A DNA stretch of 22,777 nucleotides. Origin: Actinomycetota bacterium (GTDB lineage Bacteria > Actinomycetota > Acidimicrobiia > Acidimicrobiales > SZUA-35). This document shows, piece after piece, positions 6,095-14,872 of this stretch. Where the stretch lies: assembly GCA_027730885.1 (NCBI GenBank), contig JAQCHM010000008.1:1-22777 (forward strand), read 5' to 3'. The position numbers were made by a program, and so were the translations under genes. Each line of letters opens with the position of its first letter. Position 1 is the stretch's first letter. The notes below the pieces were generated by a model. It saw only the letters and a program-made list of their open reading frames with translations, was not told where the DNA came from and made no database searches.

Positions 6095-7745
6095 ATGCGT
6101 ACTCGTCGTGGCCGGGCGCCACTGTTCGTGTTTGGCTGGTTGCTCTTTGCCGCAACCGTGGTCATGCACCCCGCAGCCCCGCCGGCACACGCCGCGGTCA
6201 CCGAGGACACAGGCATCGCCACACCCTCCCCGCGGGATTTCGTCACGCTCCGATACCGGGACTTCCTCGCCCGGGAGCCTGATGGTCCCGGCCTTGCGTT
6301 CTAGTCGAATCGGATCGAGGACGGAGTCGATCCGGGCACCCTCATCGACTCGATGGTGTCGGCACCCGAATTCGCCCAGACCGTTGCGCCGACCGCCCGG
6401 CTCTACCAGGCGTACTTCCTTCGCAGCCCTGACTTCGCCGGCCTGCAGTTCTGGTCCGGGCAGCTGCGCAACGGCCGCAGTCTGACCGACATCTCGTCGT
6501 TCTTCGCCGCCTCGACAGAGTTCGGCGCGCGGTACGGGACCCTCGACAACGCGTCGTTCATCGACCTCGTCTATCGGAACGTGCTCGGCCGCGCCCCCGA
6601 CCCCGCCGGCTCGGCGTTCTGGGTCGGACGCCTCGACGCCGGGGCCAGCCGAGGGTCGGTCATGGCCGGGTTCAGCGAGTCGGCCGAGTACGTCAAGGCC
6701 AGTTTCGGGCGAGTGCGCGCCACGATGCTCTACCTCGGCATGCTCCGACGGAGCCCCGACGACGCGGGTCTCGCCTTCTGGGTGGGGCCTGATCGATCGC
6801 GGAACCGACTACGGCTCGGTCGTCCGAGGCTTCCTCGGGTCACCCGAGTACCAGGCACGTCTGGCCGCGGCCTTCCCCCATCGTGAGCCGCTCACCGGTT
6901 TCGCCACCGCGACCCCGCTGTACCGGCCGACGCTTGCCCTGAAGATCGACGCGGCACCGCTCGGTCGCCCCCAGATCAGTCTGAATCAGGCCGACGTCGT
7001 GTACGAGCAAGTGGTCGAGGGAACCGTCACCCGACACCTCGCGCTTTCCCACACCCAGACGCCGATCGCAGCCGGCCCGATCCGATCCGTTCGTACCACC
7101 GACTTCGCTCTGTTGACACCACTCAACCGTCCACTGGTGGGAGCGTCCGGCGGCAACCAGATCGTCCTCGCCGGGCTCAGGGCCAGCCCGGTCGTCGACC
7201 TCACCGCGGTAGTAGCCGGCGGTTACTACCGGGTGGCCGATCGACGCTCCCCGCACAACTTGCTGGTCAACCCCGCGCACCTCTGGGGCCTGGCACCGCC
7301 GACGTCCACCGCGCCCCCGGTGCTGTTCGACTTCCGCTCCCACGGGGAGGCGGTCAACCCCAACGGCATCCCGGCCGCGGGGGTCGACATCGCCTTCGGC
7401 AAGACCAGCGTGGCCTTCCGATGGTCGGCTGCGGGATGGAGCCGCACGCAGAACGGCACGGCGCACACCGACAGCACTGGGCGCGTCGTCGCACCCGAGA
7501 ACGTCGTCGTCATGCAGACCGACTACCAAGTCAGCCCGGCAGACCCCGAGTCACCCGAGGCCATCTCCGTCGGGCAGGGCCCTGCCTGGATCTTCACCGC
7601 CGGCCGTCGCATCGACGGTCGGTGGAGTCGGGCGACCGCGGGCGACGTCATCGTGTACACCGACGCCCAGGGGTCTCGAGTGGAGCTGACGCCGGGCAGC
7701 ACCTGGGTCGAATTGGCCCCGCCCGGAACGGTGACGCTCAGGTAG
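6095..7745 (+). pseudogene. Secreted DUF4214-repeat/DUF3048 fusion, broken by a stop and a frameshift
   Basis: Read through its lesions, this encodes about 549 residues. A signal peptide (basic start, hydrophobic FVFGWLLFAATVVM, then AHA-A) is followed by four DUF4214-type repeats of about 50 residues, each with a P-D-x-x-G-x-x-FW core. The C-terminal DUF3048 (YerB-like) region includes LNQADVVYEQVVEG, GPIRSVRTTDFALL, ENVVVMQTDY and LTPGSTWVELAP. Lesion one: TAG at 6302-6304 replaces the first repeat's conserved Trp (TGG to TAG). Lesion two: an extra G in the GGGG run at 6784-6787 shifts the frame; removing it restores the fourth repeat and joins DUF3048. The DUF3048 part is intact as an open frame from ATG 6999. 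The function of both domains is poorly known; the protein is probably cell-surface. Sequencing error is possible. Confidence 0.85.
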
Positions 7746-8598
7746 TCAGCGCGCGCTCGGTCGTCACCATCGGCAGTCCGAGTAGTCGGGCCCGATCCAG
7801 GCGCAACGACAGATCCAGGGGATGTCCCGCCGCGGCGCGGCCGACGACGATGCCCTCGGTAGGGGCTCCCCAGTGCCGCAGGAGACGAGTCGAGTACTCG
7901 GCCCGACTCATGGCCTCGGGACCCGCGAGGTTGATCGTGCCCCGTTCGTCGGGCAGGTCGAATGCGAGGCGAAGCAGTCCCTCCACCAGCGCGTCGGCGA
8001 ACACCGGATGGCGAATGGCGTCACCCCACAGACGGACCGACTCGCCACCGGACAGTCGTCGAGCGAACTCAGCGGTCGCGGCGTCCATCCGCTCGCGGCT
8101 GTAGATCAACGACGCACGCACCGACACCGACCGATCGCACCCTTCCGCCACGAGGGACTCGCCTTCGGCCTTGGTCCGGCCGTAGTCGTTGATCGGTGTC
8201 GGCGCCGCGTCGTCGGCGTACGGGGCGGAGTCGCCTGCATGGACGATGTCAGAGGAGACGTGCACCAGGCGAGCCCCGACTTCCTGGGCGGCTCGGGCAA
8301 CCGCTGCCGCACCGTCGACGTTGACCATGAACGCCTCCGGCGATCCGGGAGTCCCCGCCGCGGCATTGATCACCGCATCCGGCCGGATCTCGGCCATCAG
8401 GCGAACGACCTGGTCTGCATCGAGCAGACCCAGGGGTCGCCATTCGATGGCGGTCGAGGAGACGAGCGCAGGGACGGGTGCAGTGCGGGACACCGCGACG
8501 ACTCTGCCGCTGCGCCGGCTGGCATGCTGCCAACAGAGCGGCAACAACCGGTGTGCCAGGAATCCCGACGCGCCGGTGACGAGCAACGCCGAGCTCAC
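7738..8598 (-). CDS. NAD(P)-dependent SDR, dTDP-4-dehydrorhamnose reductase (RmlD)-like
   Basis: This 286-residue extended short-chain dehydrogenase has the Rossmann motif TGASGFL at 8-14, VSSD at 114-117, and the catalytic pair Tyr139/Lys143 in YGRTK. The overall layout (INAAAGTPGSPEAFMVN, then YADDAAPTPINDYGRTKAEGE) is that of the RmlD substrate-binding family, which reduces 4-keto-6-deoxy nucleotide sugars. No other rhamnose genes are nearby, so the substrate is uncertain; homologues include non-catalytic MAT2B-like proteins. The GTG start overlaps the RNase J stop as GTGA, so translation is probably coupled and the gene is the last of the winged-helix-dapA-rnj operon. Its end overlaps the broken DUF3048 gene by 8 nt, tail to tail. 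Confidence 0.85.
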   Translation of the reverse strand: MSSALLVTGASGFLAHRLLPLCWQHASRRSGRVVAVSRTAPVPALVSSTAIEWRPLGLLDADQVVRLMAEIRPDAVINAAAGTPGSPEAFMVNVDGAAAVARAAQEVGARLVHVSSDIVHAGDSAPYADDAAPTPINDYGRTKAEGESLVAEGCDRSVSVRASLIYSRERMDAATAEFARRLSGGESVRLWGDAIRHPVFADALVEGLLRLAFDLPDERGTINLAGPEAMSRAEYSTRLLRHWGAPTEGIVVGRAAAGHPLDLSLRLDRARLLGLPMVTTERALTT

Positions 8599-10307
8599 CT
8601 ACGGCTGCGGCCCTCGGGTTGATCGTCCTCGGCCCCTTCGTGGGCCCCGAGCACGACGGGAACGATCATTGGCCGCAGACGGGTGCGGTGGTTCACGAAT
8701 CGTCCGAGGGTTCTCCGGGCAACCCGCTCGAGCTGCTGACGGGTGCGCTGGCCATCGGACAACGCCGACTCGACCGCTTCGCGAACCGCCTCGGTCGCCT
8801 CCTTGCGGAGCTGATCACCCTCGTCGCCGTCGACCCAGCCTCGGCTGACGATCTCGGGGAGGCCGACCAACGTTGCGCGCTGTCCGTTGATGGACAGGGT
8901 GATGACAGCGGACACGAACCCCTCGGTGCCGAGGGTGCGACGCTCGGCCAGGACGCTGTGATCGAGATCGCCGACGCTGCCGTCGACATAGACGTACTCC
9001 GCGGGAACCGAGTCGCCCCGATGTAGCCCGTCGTCGTCGAGAACGACCGAGTCACCGTCCTGGCAGATCAGGATGCGCTCGGGCAGGGTCCCCATACGGG
9101 CGGCCAGCCGGGCGTGTTCGGTCATGTGTCGGAACTCCCCGTGGACCGGGACGAACCACTCGGGCTGAACGATCGAGTGCAGCACCTTCAGTTCCTCAGC
9201 CTTGGCGTGGCCGGTGGCGTGAACGTTGGCAATGCCGGAGTGAACCACCTCTGCCCCTCGGCGAAGCAGGCCGTCGATGACCCGGGACACGCTGGACTCG
9301 TTTCCCGGGATGGGATGCGAGGACAGGATGACGCAGTCGTTCTCACGGATGTTGAGCCAGCGGTTATCGCCGCTGGACATCCGGGCAAGCGCCGACATGG
9401 GCTCGCCCTGGGAGCCGGTCGAGATCACGCACAACTTCTCGGGAGGGATCTCCCCGACGTCTTCGATACTCCGAAGGTGGGTGTCGGGGATCCGCAGCAG
9501 GCCCATCTGGCGCGCGAGGTTCACGTTCTTGTTCATGGAACGACCGAGGGTCGCCACGATGCGGTCGTTGGCAATGGCTGCGTCGGCGATCTGCTGCACA
9601 CGATGGATGTGGCTGGCGAAGCAGGCAACGATGATCCGGCGGCCGTTCCGGGACTGGAAGAGGTCATGGATCGACTGACCGATCGAGGTCTCCGACGCAG
9701 AGAATCCGGCTTCCTCGGCGTTGGTCGAGTCGCACAGGAACAGACGGATACCGTCGTCCTTCGCCAAGTGCCCGATGCCGGCGAGATCGGTGAGCCGGCC
9801 ATCGACCGGTGTCATGTCGAGCTTGAAATCACCGCTGTGGAGAATGACGCCTTGAGGCGTGTGGAACGCTGTGGCGAAGCCGTGGGGCACCGAGTGGGTC
9901 ACGGGAAAGAACTCGAGGTCGAAGGGACCGACCTTGATCCGATCGTTGTCGTTCACCTCGATGAACGTCGCCTGCTTCAGCATCCGCCGCTCTTCGATAC
10001 GGTTCCGTGCGAGGCCGATCGTGAGCGGTGACCCGATGATGGTGAGCGGCATCTCCTCGAGCAGGAAGCCGATCGCCCCGATGTGATCCTCGTGGCCGTG
10101 AGTGGCGACGACCCCCTCGACGCGATGGGCGTTGTCCCGCAGCCAGGTGAAGTCCGGGAGAACGAGGTCGACACCGGCCATGTCGTCGTCGGGGAACATG
10201 AGGCCGCAGTCGATGAGCATGATGCGGCCATCGACCTCGATGGCCGCGCAGTTGCGTCCGATCTCTCCGAGACCACCGAGGAAGACGACTCTGACGTCGG
10301 CTGCCAC
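8595..10307 (-). CDS. rnj: Ribonuclease J
   Basis: This 570-residue metallo-beta-lactamase/beta-CASP RNase has endo- and 5'-3' exonuclease activity in its family and acts in mRNA decay and rRNA maturation. The zinc motif HGHEDH is at residues 70-75, a further metal ligand is probably His138, and HSGDFKLD places Asp160 as the bridging ligand. Beta-CASP motifs include VACFASHIHRVQQ, STGSQGEP, HSGIANVHATGHA and PVHGEFRHM. The last 110 residues form the usual J-specific C-terminal domain, ending in a short acidic-then-basic tail. Length is normal. The GTG start directly abuts the dapA TAG (TAG-GTG) with no gap, implying translational coupling. A dapA-rnj order is common in actinobacteria. Confidence 0.96.
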   Translation of the reverse strand: MAADVRVVFLGGLGEIGRNCAAIEVDGRIMLIDCGLMFPDDDMAGVDLVLPDFTWLRDNAHRVEGVVATHGHEDHIGAIGFLLEEMPLTIIGSPLTIGLARNRIEERRMLKQATFIEVNDNDRIKVGPFDLEFFPVTHSVPHGFATAFHTPQGVILHSGDFKLDMTPVDGRLTDLAGIGHLAKDDGIRLFLCDSTNAEEAGFSASETSIGQSIHDLFQSRNGRRIIVACFASHIHRVQQIADAAIANDRIVATLGRSMNKNVNLARQMGLLRIPDTHLRSIEDVGEIPPEKLCVISTGSQGEPMSALARMSSGDNRWLNIRENDCVILSSHPIPGNESSVSRVIDGLLRRGAEVVHSGIANVHATGHAKAEELKVLHSIVQPEWFVPVHGEFRHMTEHARLAARMGTLPERILICQDGDSVVLDDDGLHRGDSVPAEYVYVDGSVGDLDHSVLAERRTLGTEGFVSAVITLSINGQRATLVGLPEIVSRGWVDGDEGDQLRKEATEAVREAVESALSDGQRTRQQLERVARRTLGRFVNHRTRLRPMIVPVVLGAHEGAEDDQPEGRSRR

Positions 10308-11195
10308 CTAGAACGCCCGGTCGAGGTTGGCCAGCACGATGCGAGCCCGATCCTCGAGGCCGGCGGGTGCCGGCCCCATCGGGGGGCGGCACGTGCCGAC
10401 AGGAATTCCAAGCAGGTTCATCATCACCTTCGTTGGCACAGGATTGGGATTGTCGTCGCCGGTCTCGTAGTTCCAGGACGGGATCAGGCGCGCGTTGATG
10501 CGGGTCGCATCGGCCACCTGTCCCTTGGAGAAGGCTGCGATCATTTCCTGGGTCTCGACACCGACCCAGTGGGTTGCCACACCGATGATGCCGACCGCTC
10601 CGACCGCAAGCAGGGGGAGCGTCATGCTGTCATCGCCCGAGTAGACCTCGATGCGTTCGGGTGCCTCGGCTAGCAGCTCGGCAGTCAGCGCGGGATTACC
10701 GGCGGCGTCCTTGATCGCGACGATGTTGTCGATGGCGAAAAGCTCATGGAACAGTGCGTGGGAGATCTTCCTGCCACTTCGGATCGGGATGTCGTAGAGG
10801 ATCACGGGAAGGTCGGTGGCTTCGGCGCATGCCTTGAAATGCACGGCGAGGCCGGCCTGCGAGGGCCGGTTGTAGTACGGGGTGACCTGCAGGATGCCGT
10901 CAACCTTGGCCGCCGTTGCGCGCTCGGTGAGTTCGACCGCGGCCGCGGTGTCATTGCTCCCGGCGCCTGCAATGACGACGTGATCGGGCAACGCCTCGCG
11001 GACCGCCGTGATGAGTTCGACTTGTTCGTCGTGGGTGAGGGTTGCCGACTCACCGGTGGTACCCGCGACGACCACACCGTCATTGCCGTGGGCAACGAGC
11101 CACTTGGCCAAGTGCTGGGCTGCGTCGACATCCAGCTTGCCGTCGGCGTCGAAGGGGGTGACCATCGCCGTGAGCACAGGACCGAAGCGAGCCAT
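10308..11195 (-). CDS. dapA: 4-hydroxy-tetrahydrodipicolinate synthase
   Basis: DapA condenses pyruvate with aspartate semialdehyde, the first committed step to diaminopimelate and lysine. The 295-residue TIM barrel shows GTTGES at 45-50, VTPYYNRPS (Tyr107/Tyr108), the catalytic Tyr134 in VILYDIP, Arg139 nearby, and the Schiff-base Lys162 in VAIKDAAGN. GDDSMTLPLLAVGAVGIIGV is also typical. Length and spacing match the E. coli family. The ATG overlaps the upstream stop as TGATG, and a GAAGGGG ribosome-binding site lies within the preceding gene. Rnj follows without a gap. Dap genes are split here: dapB is 6 kb away on the same strand. Confidence 0.97.
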   Translation of the reverse strand: MARFGPVLTAMVTPFDADGKLDVDAAQHLAKWLVAHGNDGVVVAGTTGESATLTHDEQVELITAVREALPDHVVIAGAGSNDTAAAVELTERATAAKVDGILQVTPYYNRPSQAGLAVHFKACAEATDLPVILYDIPIRSGRKISHALFHELFAIDNIVAIKDAAGNPALTAELLAEAPERIEVYSGDDSMTLPLLAVGAVGIIGVATHWVGVETQEMIAAFSKGQVADATRINARLIPSWNYETGDDNPNPVPTKVMMNLLGIPVGTCRPPMGPAPAGLEDRARIVLANLDRAF

Positions 11196-11845
11196 CAGTG
11201 CGCCCCTTCACTTGCACGGTCGATGCCGAGCGTGGCCAGAAGGTCCTCGTGCAGTTCGAACCAGACCGTGTGGTAGGACTCCATGATCGGCTTGGTGAAC
11301 CATTGCCGGTCCCCGGCTCGGACTCGCTCCAGCGCATGAGTCAAGCCTTCGGGGTAAACACCGAAGCGGTCGAGTACCGACACCAGTTCGACGAGGAGCG
11401 GCTGCACCGCCTGGTCGAGCAGAGCGAGTTCGTCGATCACCGCGGCGTCGTAGTCCGGATCGGAATCATCGTTGAGTACCTGCGCGTCGGCATCCTTGAC
11501 CTGCCATCGGGTGCACACGGCGAGCATCGTGCCGTTCAACGCCAAGAAGCGGGCGTAGACCGACTCGACGATGGATCGAGCGGGGACACCGTCGACCGGA
11601 GGGAGGCCACCGAGCTCGGCGGCGAGGAGTCGTTCGTTCTCGACGCGTCCGACCGGGGTGAGGCCCCAGCCCTTCATCCGGCCGTCGCGGTACAACGCCA
11701 ACTCTGAAGCCGACGCTTGCGTCAAGGCAGCGACGACCTCCTCCTCGCTCTTGCGGAGCAGGGTGGCCACGACCCCGGCCTCGGCGAAGCCCTTCAGTCG
11801 AAGGCCATGGAGCGCGAGGAGATCGGGTTCAGATACATGAGCCAT
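11195..11845 (-). CDS. Conserved winged-helix protein of unknown function
   Basis: I do not recognise a named family for this 216-residue protein. The first 75 residues look like a winged-helix domain: helical GLRLKGFAEAGVVATLLRK, a recognition-helix candidate around EEEVVAALTQ, and a wing-like GRMKGWGLTPVGR. The remainder is predicted mainly helical, with a conserved-looking TRWQVKDADAQVLNDDSD and a striking SYHTVWFELHEDLLATLG near the C-terminus. Similar C-terminal motifs occur, as I recall, in actinobacterial proteins linked to PEP-utilising enzymes, but this is unverified. It heads the operon with dapA (TGATG overlap), rnj and the SDR. No signal peptide or membrane span. It could be a MarR-like regulator of its own operon. 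A TAnnnT box (TAGCCT) lies eight bases before the ATG. Confidence 0.75.
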   Translation of the reverse strand: MAHVSEPDLLALHGLRLKGFAEAGVVATLLRKSEEEVVAALTQASASELALYRDGRMKGWGLTPVGRVENERLLAAELGGLPPVDGVPARSIVESVYARFLALNGTMLAVCTRWQVKDADAQVLNDDSDPDYDAAVIDELALLDQAVQPLLVELVSVLDRFGVYPEGLTHALERVRAGDRQWFTKPIMESYHTVWFELHEDLLATLGIDRASEGAH

Positions 11846-11900
11846 GACCGGGCAGGCTAGCAGCGAGGAGCGGGGACCTTGACAGCATTCGAACGGCGCT

Positions 11901-13370
11901 TCATGCGACTAAACGATCGAGAACGCCGGGGTCGAAGTGGCCGGTGACGAAGTCGGCGAGACCATCGAAGACCGCGTCAAGCGGCGTAGCAGACGCCCCG
12001 AACAGGGCTCGGAGGGTGCTGGAGGCCTCGAACAGGCCATGAACAGAGAGTCCGAGAACCGGCCCTGATTGCCACCACGAACCCTCACCCGATGGACCCG
12101 TCGGCGTCCCTCCCGGATCCCGAGTTGGTTGGGTCCTGCCTTGATGGATCTCGTAGCCCTCGAACTCGACACCACTCAGCGCTGCCCACGGCCCGGCCAA
12201 CGCGCCGAGCCTGGTGTTCGTTCGACGAACAATCTTGGCCGTCTCGTAGGTCGTGGTCACCGGGAGGAGCCCGAGACCGGCGACCGAGCCACGAGCGCCG
12301 TTCTCAGAACCCTGCACCCTGTCGCCGAGCATCTGGAGTCCGGCGCAGATACCCAGCACGGCTCGGCCACGCCGCGCGTGCTCGATCACCGCCAGATCGA
12401 GCCCTCGATCTCGTATCCAACCGAGATCGGCAACGGTGTGCTTCGATCCTGGCAACACGATCCAGTCGGCCGCGCTGACGTCGGCCGGGGTGCGAGCCCA
12501 GACCAACCGGAGACCGGGCACGGTCTTCAGCACCTGGAACTCGTCCAGGTTGCTGACGCGCGGATACGCCACCACCGCCACCGTCAAGGTGATCGGACCG
12601 GCGGCCATCGACCGATCGTCGAAGACGCCGTCTTCATCGGGAAGACCGTGCTCACGCCACATGGGCAGCGTGGCCACCGTCGGCACGCCGGTGTGGTGCG
12701 CGAGCAGGCGGGGTGCCGGATCCAACAGCGTGGGATCGCCCCTGAATTTGTTGAGAACGAACCCGTCGATCATCGATCGCAGGGGCGGCGGTAACAGCGC
12801 CCACGTCCCGTACAGATGAGCGAACGCCCCGCCGCGGTCGATGTCGGTGACGAGCAGGCATCGCGCCCGGGCGTGCAGTGCCGGCCTGATGTTGGCCACG
12901 TCGGTGGCTTGCAAGTTCACCTCGGCGGGCGAGCCGGCACCTTCCATGACCACGACGTCGTACTCGGCACGCAGCTCGTCGAGGGCTGTCGCGATGGTCG
13001 GCCAGACCACCTCGCTGCGGTCCCGCCAGGGCATCGATCCCAGGCCGTGGTCCACCTGACCGAGCAGAACGACTTGGCTCCGCAGATCGGACTCCGGTTT
13101 CAGCAGCAGCGGGTTCATCCGAACGTCGGGCACGGCGCGGGCTGCCAGCGCCTGGAAATACTGCGCGCTCCCGATCTCCCCCGGTTGCCCACCGGGGCCG
13201 ACGACTACCCGAGCGTTGTTGCTCATGTTCTGCGGCTTGAACGGTGCCACCCGGAGTCCCCGGCGAGCGTAATGGCGACACAGGGCCGTCGTCAGCAAGC
13301 TCTTGCCCGCCCCTGATGTCGTCCCGAGCACCATGACAACGGCGGCCCCTCGATCGGGTCGGGCGATCAC
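11901..13370 (-). CDS. cobQ: Cobyric acid synthase (adenosylcobyric acid amide synthase)
   Basis: CobQ amidates four side chains of adenosylcobyrinic a,c-diamide using glutamine and ATP in cobalamin synthesis. With the GTG at 13370 it has 489 residues. The P-loop GTTSGAGKS is at 16-24, followed by PFKPQNMSNNA, VMEGAGSPAEVNL and DIDRGGAFAHLYG, all typical. The C-terminal class-I glutaminase has nucleophile Cys342 in VLGICAGLQML and His409 in YEIHQGRT. This start overlaps the SURF1 stop as GTGA; the frame continues to 13469, but that part lies inside SURF1 and is not CobQ-like. An ATG at 13334 is a less likely start because it sits against the P-loop. No other cobalamin gene is in the window. 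Confidence 0.94.
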   Translation of the reverse strand: MIARPDRGAAVVMVLGTTSGAGKSLLTTALCRHYARRGLRVAPFKPQNMSNNARVVVGPGGQPGEIGSAQYFQALAARAVPDVRMNPLLLKPESDLRSQVVLLGQVDHGLGSMPWRDRSEVVWPTIATALDELRAEYDVVVMEGAGSPAEVNLQATDVANIRPALHARARCLLVTDIDRGGAFAHLYGTWALLPPPLRSMIDGFVLNKFRGDPTLLDPAPRLLAHHTGVPTVATLPMWREHGLPDEDGVFDDRSMAAGPITLTVAVVAYPRVSNLDEFQVLKTVPGLRLVWARTPADVSAADWIVLPGSKHTVADLGWIRDRGLDLAVIEHARRGRAVLGICAGLQMLGDRVQGSENGARGSVAGLGLLPVTTTYETAKIVRRTNTRLGALAGPWAALSGVEFEGYEIHQGRTQPTRDPGGTPTGPSGEGSWWQSGPVLGLSVHGLFEASSTLRALFGASATPLDAVFDGLADFVTGHFDPGVLDRLVA

Positions 13371-14137
13371 GACCCCTCGACAGGCGAGTCGACTCCAGGA
13401 AGGACCCCAGCGCTCCGCCGGAGCACCAACCCATAGACGACAAGTCCCATGACGGCGAAGGTGAACCACTGCAGGGCATAGGAGAAGTGCGAGCCTTCAC
13501 CGATGGGCGGGAGCGGCACAGGGTCGGGGGCGTCATCGGTGGCCGGTCCGCTCGCCTGGAGCCACATCGGCAGCAACTCCGACGGACCGGTCGGGGGCAG
13601 GCGTTCGCCCACGGCGGCGACATCGAGGCGAGGAACGCGCTCACCCTGCCCGGTATCGGTGGCACCGAAGAAACCGTCCTTGGTCTGGCTGAGCCGCACC
13701 CAACCCTCGATGACGACCTGGTCGTCAGGTGCCGCGGCTGCGTCTTCCTCTCGATCCGCGAACCCGCGGTTCACCAGCAGGTGATCACCCTGCACGGTCT
13801 CGAACAACCCGATGACCCAGTCCCCGCCGAACCCGTTCTGGCTCCGGTTTGCCACGCGTACCAGCTCGCCGTCGAGGTAGCGACCCTCGGCCCGCACGGC
13901 GAGGTAATCGAGTTCGCGGAGCGCTTCGACCCGCCCGAGGTGAAGACCGGCCAGTGCATCGCCAACGTCCACCGGCGCCAACGTTGAGCGTTCGACCACC
14001 GCTTGGTTCAGCGCTCGACGTTGGTCGAGGCGCGACAACTGCCAGAAGCCGGCCCACAGGAAGACGACGAGCAACGAGCCTACGAACAGATGAGAAGCGA
14101 TCCATTTGGGGCGGCGAGCAAAGCTCCAGTCCAGCAC
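13367..14137 (-). CDS. SURF1 family cytochrome oxidase biogenesis protein
   Basis: SURF1 proteins help insert heme a into the aa3-type cytochrome c oxidase. The 256-residue product has one transmembrane helix near each end: SHLFVGSLLVVFLWAGFW (residues about 15-32) followed by the conserved QLSRLDQRR, and LQWFTFAVMGLVVYGLVLRR near the C-terminus. Between them lie the family motifs LVNRGFAD and a VIEGWVR strand, in the extracytoplasmic domain. The GTG at 14137 is chosen because TACGGT lies six bases upstream, the leaderless pattern seen elsewhere here, and because the protein begins LDWSFARRPKW as expected for a short cytoplasmic tail. It overlaps cobQ by 4 nt and is divergent from the DedA-like gene by 42 nt. 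Confidence 0.9.
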   Translation of the reverse strand: MLDWSFARRPKWIASHLFVGSLLVVFLWAGFWQLSRLDQRRALNQAVVERSTLAPVDVGDALAGLHLGRVEALRELDYLAVRAEGRYLDGELVRVANRSQNGFGGDWVIGLFETVQGDHLLVNRGFADREEDAAAAPDDQVVIEGWVRLSQTKDGFFGATDTGQGERVPRLDVAAVGERLPPTGPSELLPMWLQASGPATDDAPDPVPLPPIGEGSHFSYALQWFTFAVMGLVVYGLVLRRSAGVLPGVDSPVEGS

Positions 14138-14143
14138 GATGCC

Positions 14144-14149
14144 ACCGTA
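14144..14149 (-). promoter_or_regulatory. -10 element for a leaderless SURF1-cobQ transcript
   Basis: On the minus strand TACGGT fits TAnnnT and is followed by six bases and the SURF1 GTG. It is the third instance of this geometry in the window. The divergent gene at 14180 has a weaker CAGACT seven bases before its GTG. Confidence 0.45.
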
Positions 14150-14179
14150 CCGGAGCCGCGACCTGCCAGACTCGCATCC

Positions 14180-14872
14180 GTGCGCTTCCAACGCGGGGTT
14201 CCGCCCGCCCGCCCGATCGTCACCCTTTGCATCGCCATCTCGATCACATCGATGCTCTCGGGCTGGGTCGGCGATCTGCTGTTGTCCCAGATCGTCGACC
14301 GCAACCCGCTGCTCCTCATCGCCCTGAATCCGCGGAACCGCAATCTCATCCTGGCCACCAACGAACTCGACGCGCTCGTCTATTACCTCGTCGGGTTCTT
14401 TCGTCTGATCGCTTCCGATCCGGTCAACTATCTGCTGGGCTTCTGGTTCGGTGATCGCGCCATCGCCTGGACCGAGAAGAGGTCACGGACCTATGGCCCG
14501 CTGATCCGCGACGGTGAACAGTGGTTCCGACGTTTGTCGCTCCCGCTGATCTTCGCTGCTCCCAACAACGTCATTTGTGCCCTCGCCGGGGCCACAGGCG
14601 TGAGCCTCCGCATGTTCGCGGTCTTGAACGTGACCGGAACGATTGCCCGCCTCGTCGTCATCCGACAACTCGGATCGACCCTCGAGTCGCCGATCTCGTC
14701 GGTCGTCGACTTCATCGGCGAGTACCGAACCCCGATTCTGATCATCTCGGTGATCGGTGTCGTATGGACCGTCTTCGGCGAGTTCCGCGGCGACAACAGC
14801 GAGCTGACGGCGCTGCGGAAATTGGAGGACCAGGCCGAAGGGGCAGAGGCCGAAGGGGCAGAGGCCGATTAG
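14180..14872 (+). CDS. DedA/SNARE-associated (VTT) family membrane protein
   Basis: A 230-residue membrane protein. Hydrophobic segments are visible near residues 13-32 (VTLCIAISITSMLSGWVG), 55-75 (ALVYYLVGFFRLIA), 120-160 (the re-entrant region LPLIFAAPNNVICALAGATGVSLRMFAVLNVTG) and 188-205 (PILIISVIGVVWTVF). The order FWFGDRA ... APNNVICALAGATG ... GTIARL resembles the DedA domain, whose members support lipid transport and membrane homeostasis. The normal DedA Arg and Pro motifs are only partly visible, so the family call is moderate. GTG 14180 is preferred; a longer frame to 14003 lies inside antisense SURF1. The C-terminus is an acidic repeat, AEGAEAEGAEAD. The gene ends 4 nt into the convergent PLP enzyme gene. 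Confidence 0.75.
   Translation: MRFQRGVPPARPIVTLCIAISITSMLSGWVGDLLLSQIVDRNPLLLIALNPRNRNLILATNELDALVYYLVGFFRLIASDPVNYLLGFWFGDRAIAWTEKRSRTYGPLIRDGEQWFRRLSLPLIFAAPNNVICALAGATGVSLRMFAVLNVTGTIARLVVIRQLGSTLESPISSVVDFIGEYRTPILIISVIGVVWTVFGEFRGDNSELTALRKLEDQAEGAEAEGAEAD
14834..14868 (+). repeat. Short tandem repeat encoding an acidic tail
   Basis: The 15-nt unit GCCGAAGGGGCAGAG occurs twice without change (14834-14848, 14849-14863) plus a 5-nt remnant. It encodes AEGAE units at the C-terminus of the membrane protein and is likely a recent slippage duplication. Confidence 0.85.

Noticed and set aside
11879..11884. Perfect TTGACA on the plus strand
   Set aside because: No -10 hexamer at 16-19 bases, and it would drive antisense transcription into cobQ.
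13371..13469. N-terminal extension of cobQ to 13469
   Set aside because: It overlaps SURF1, has no CobQ-like residues, and GTG 13370 gives the normal start with a GTGA overlap.
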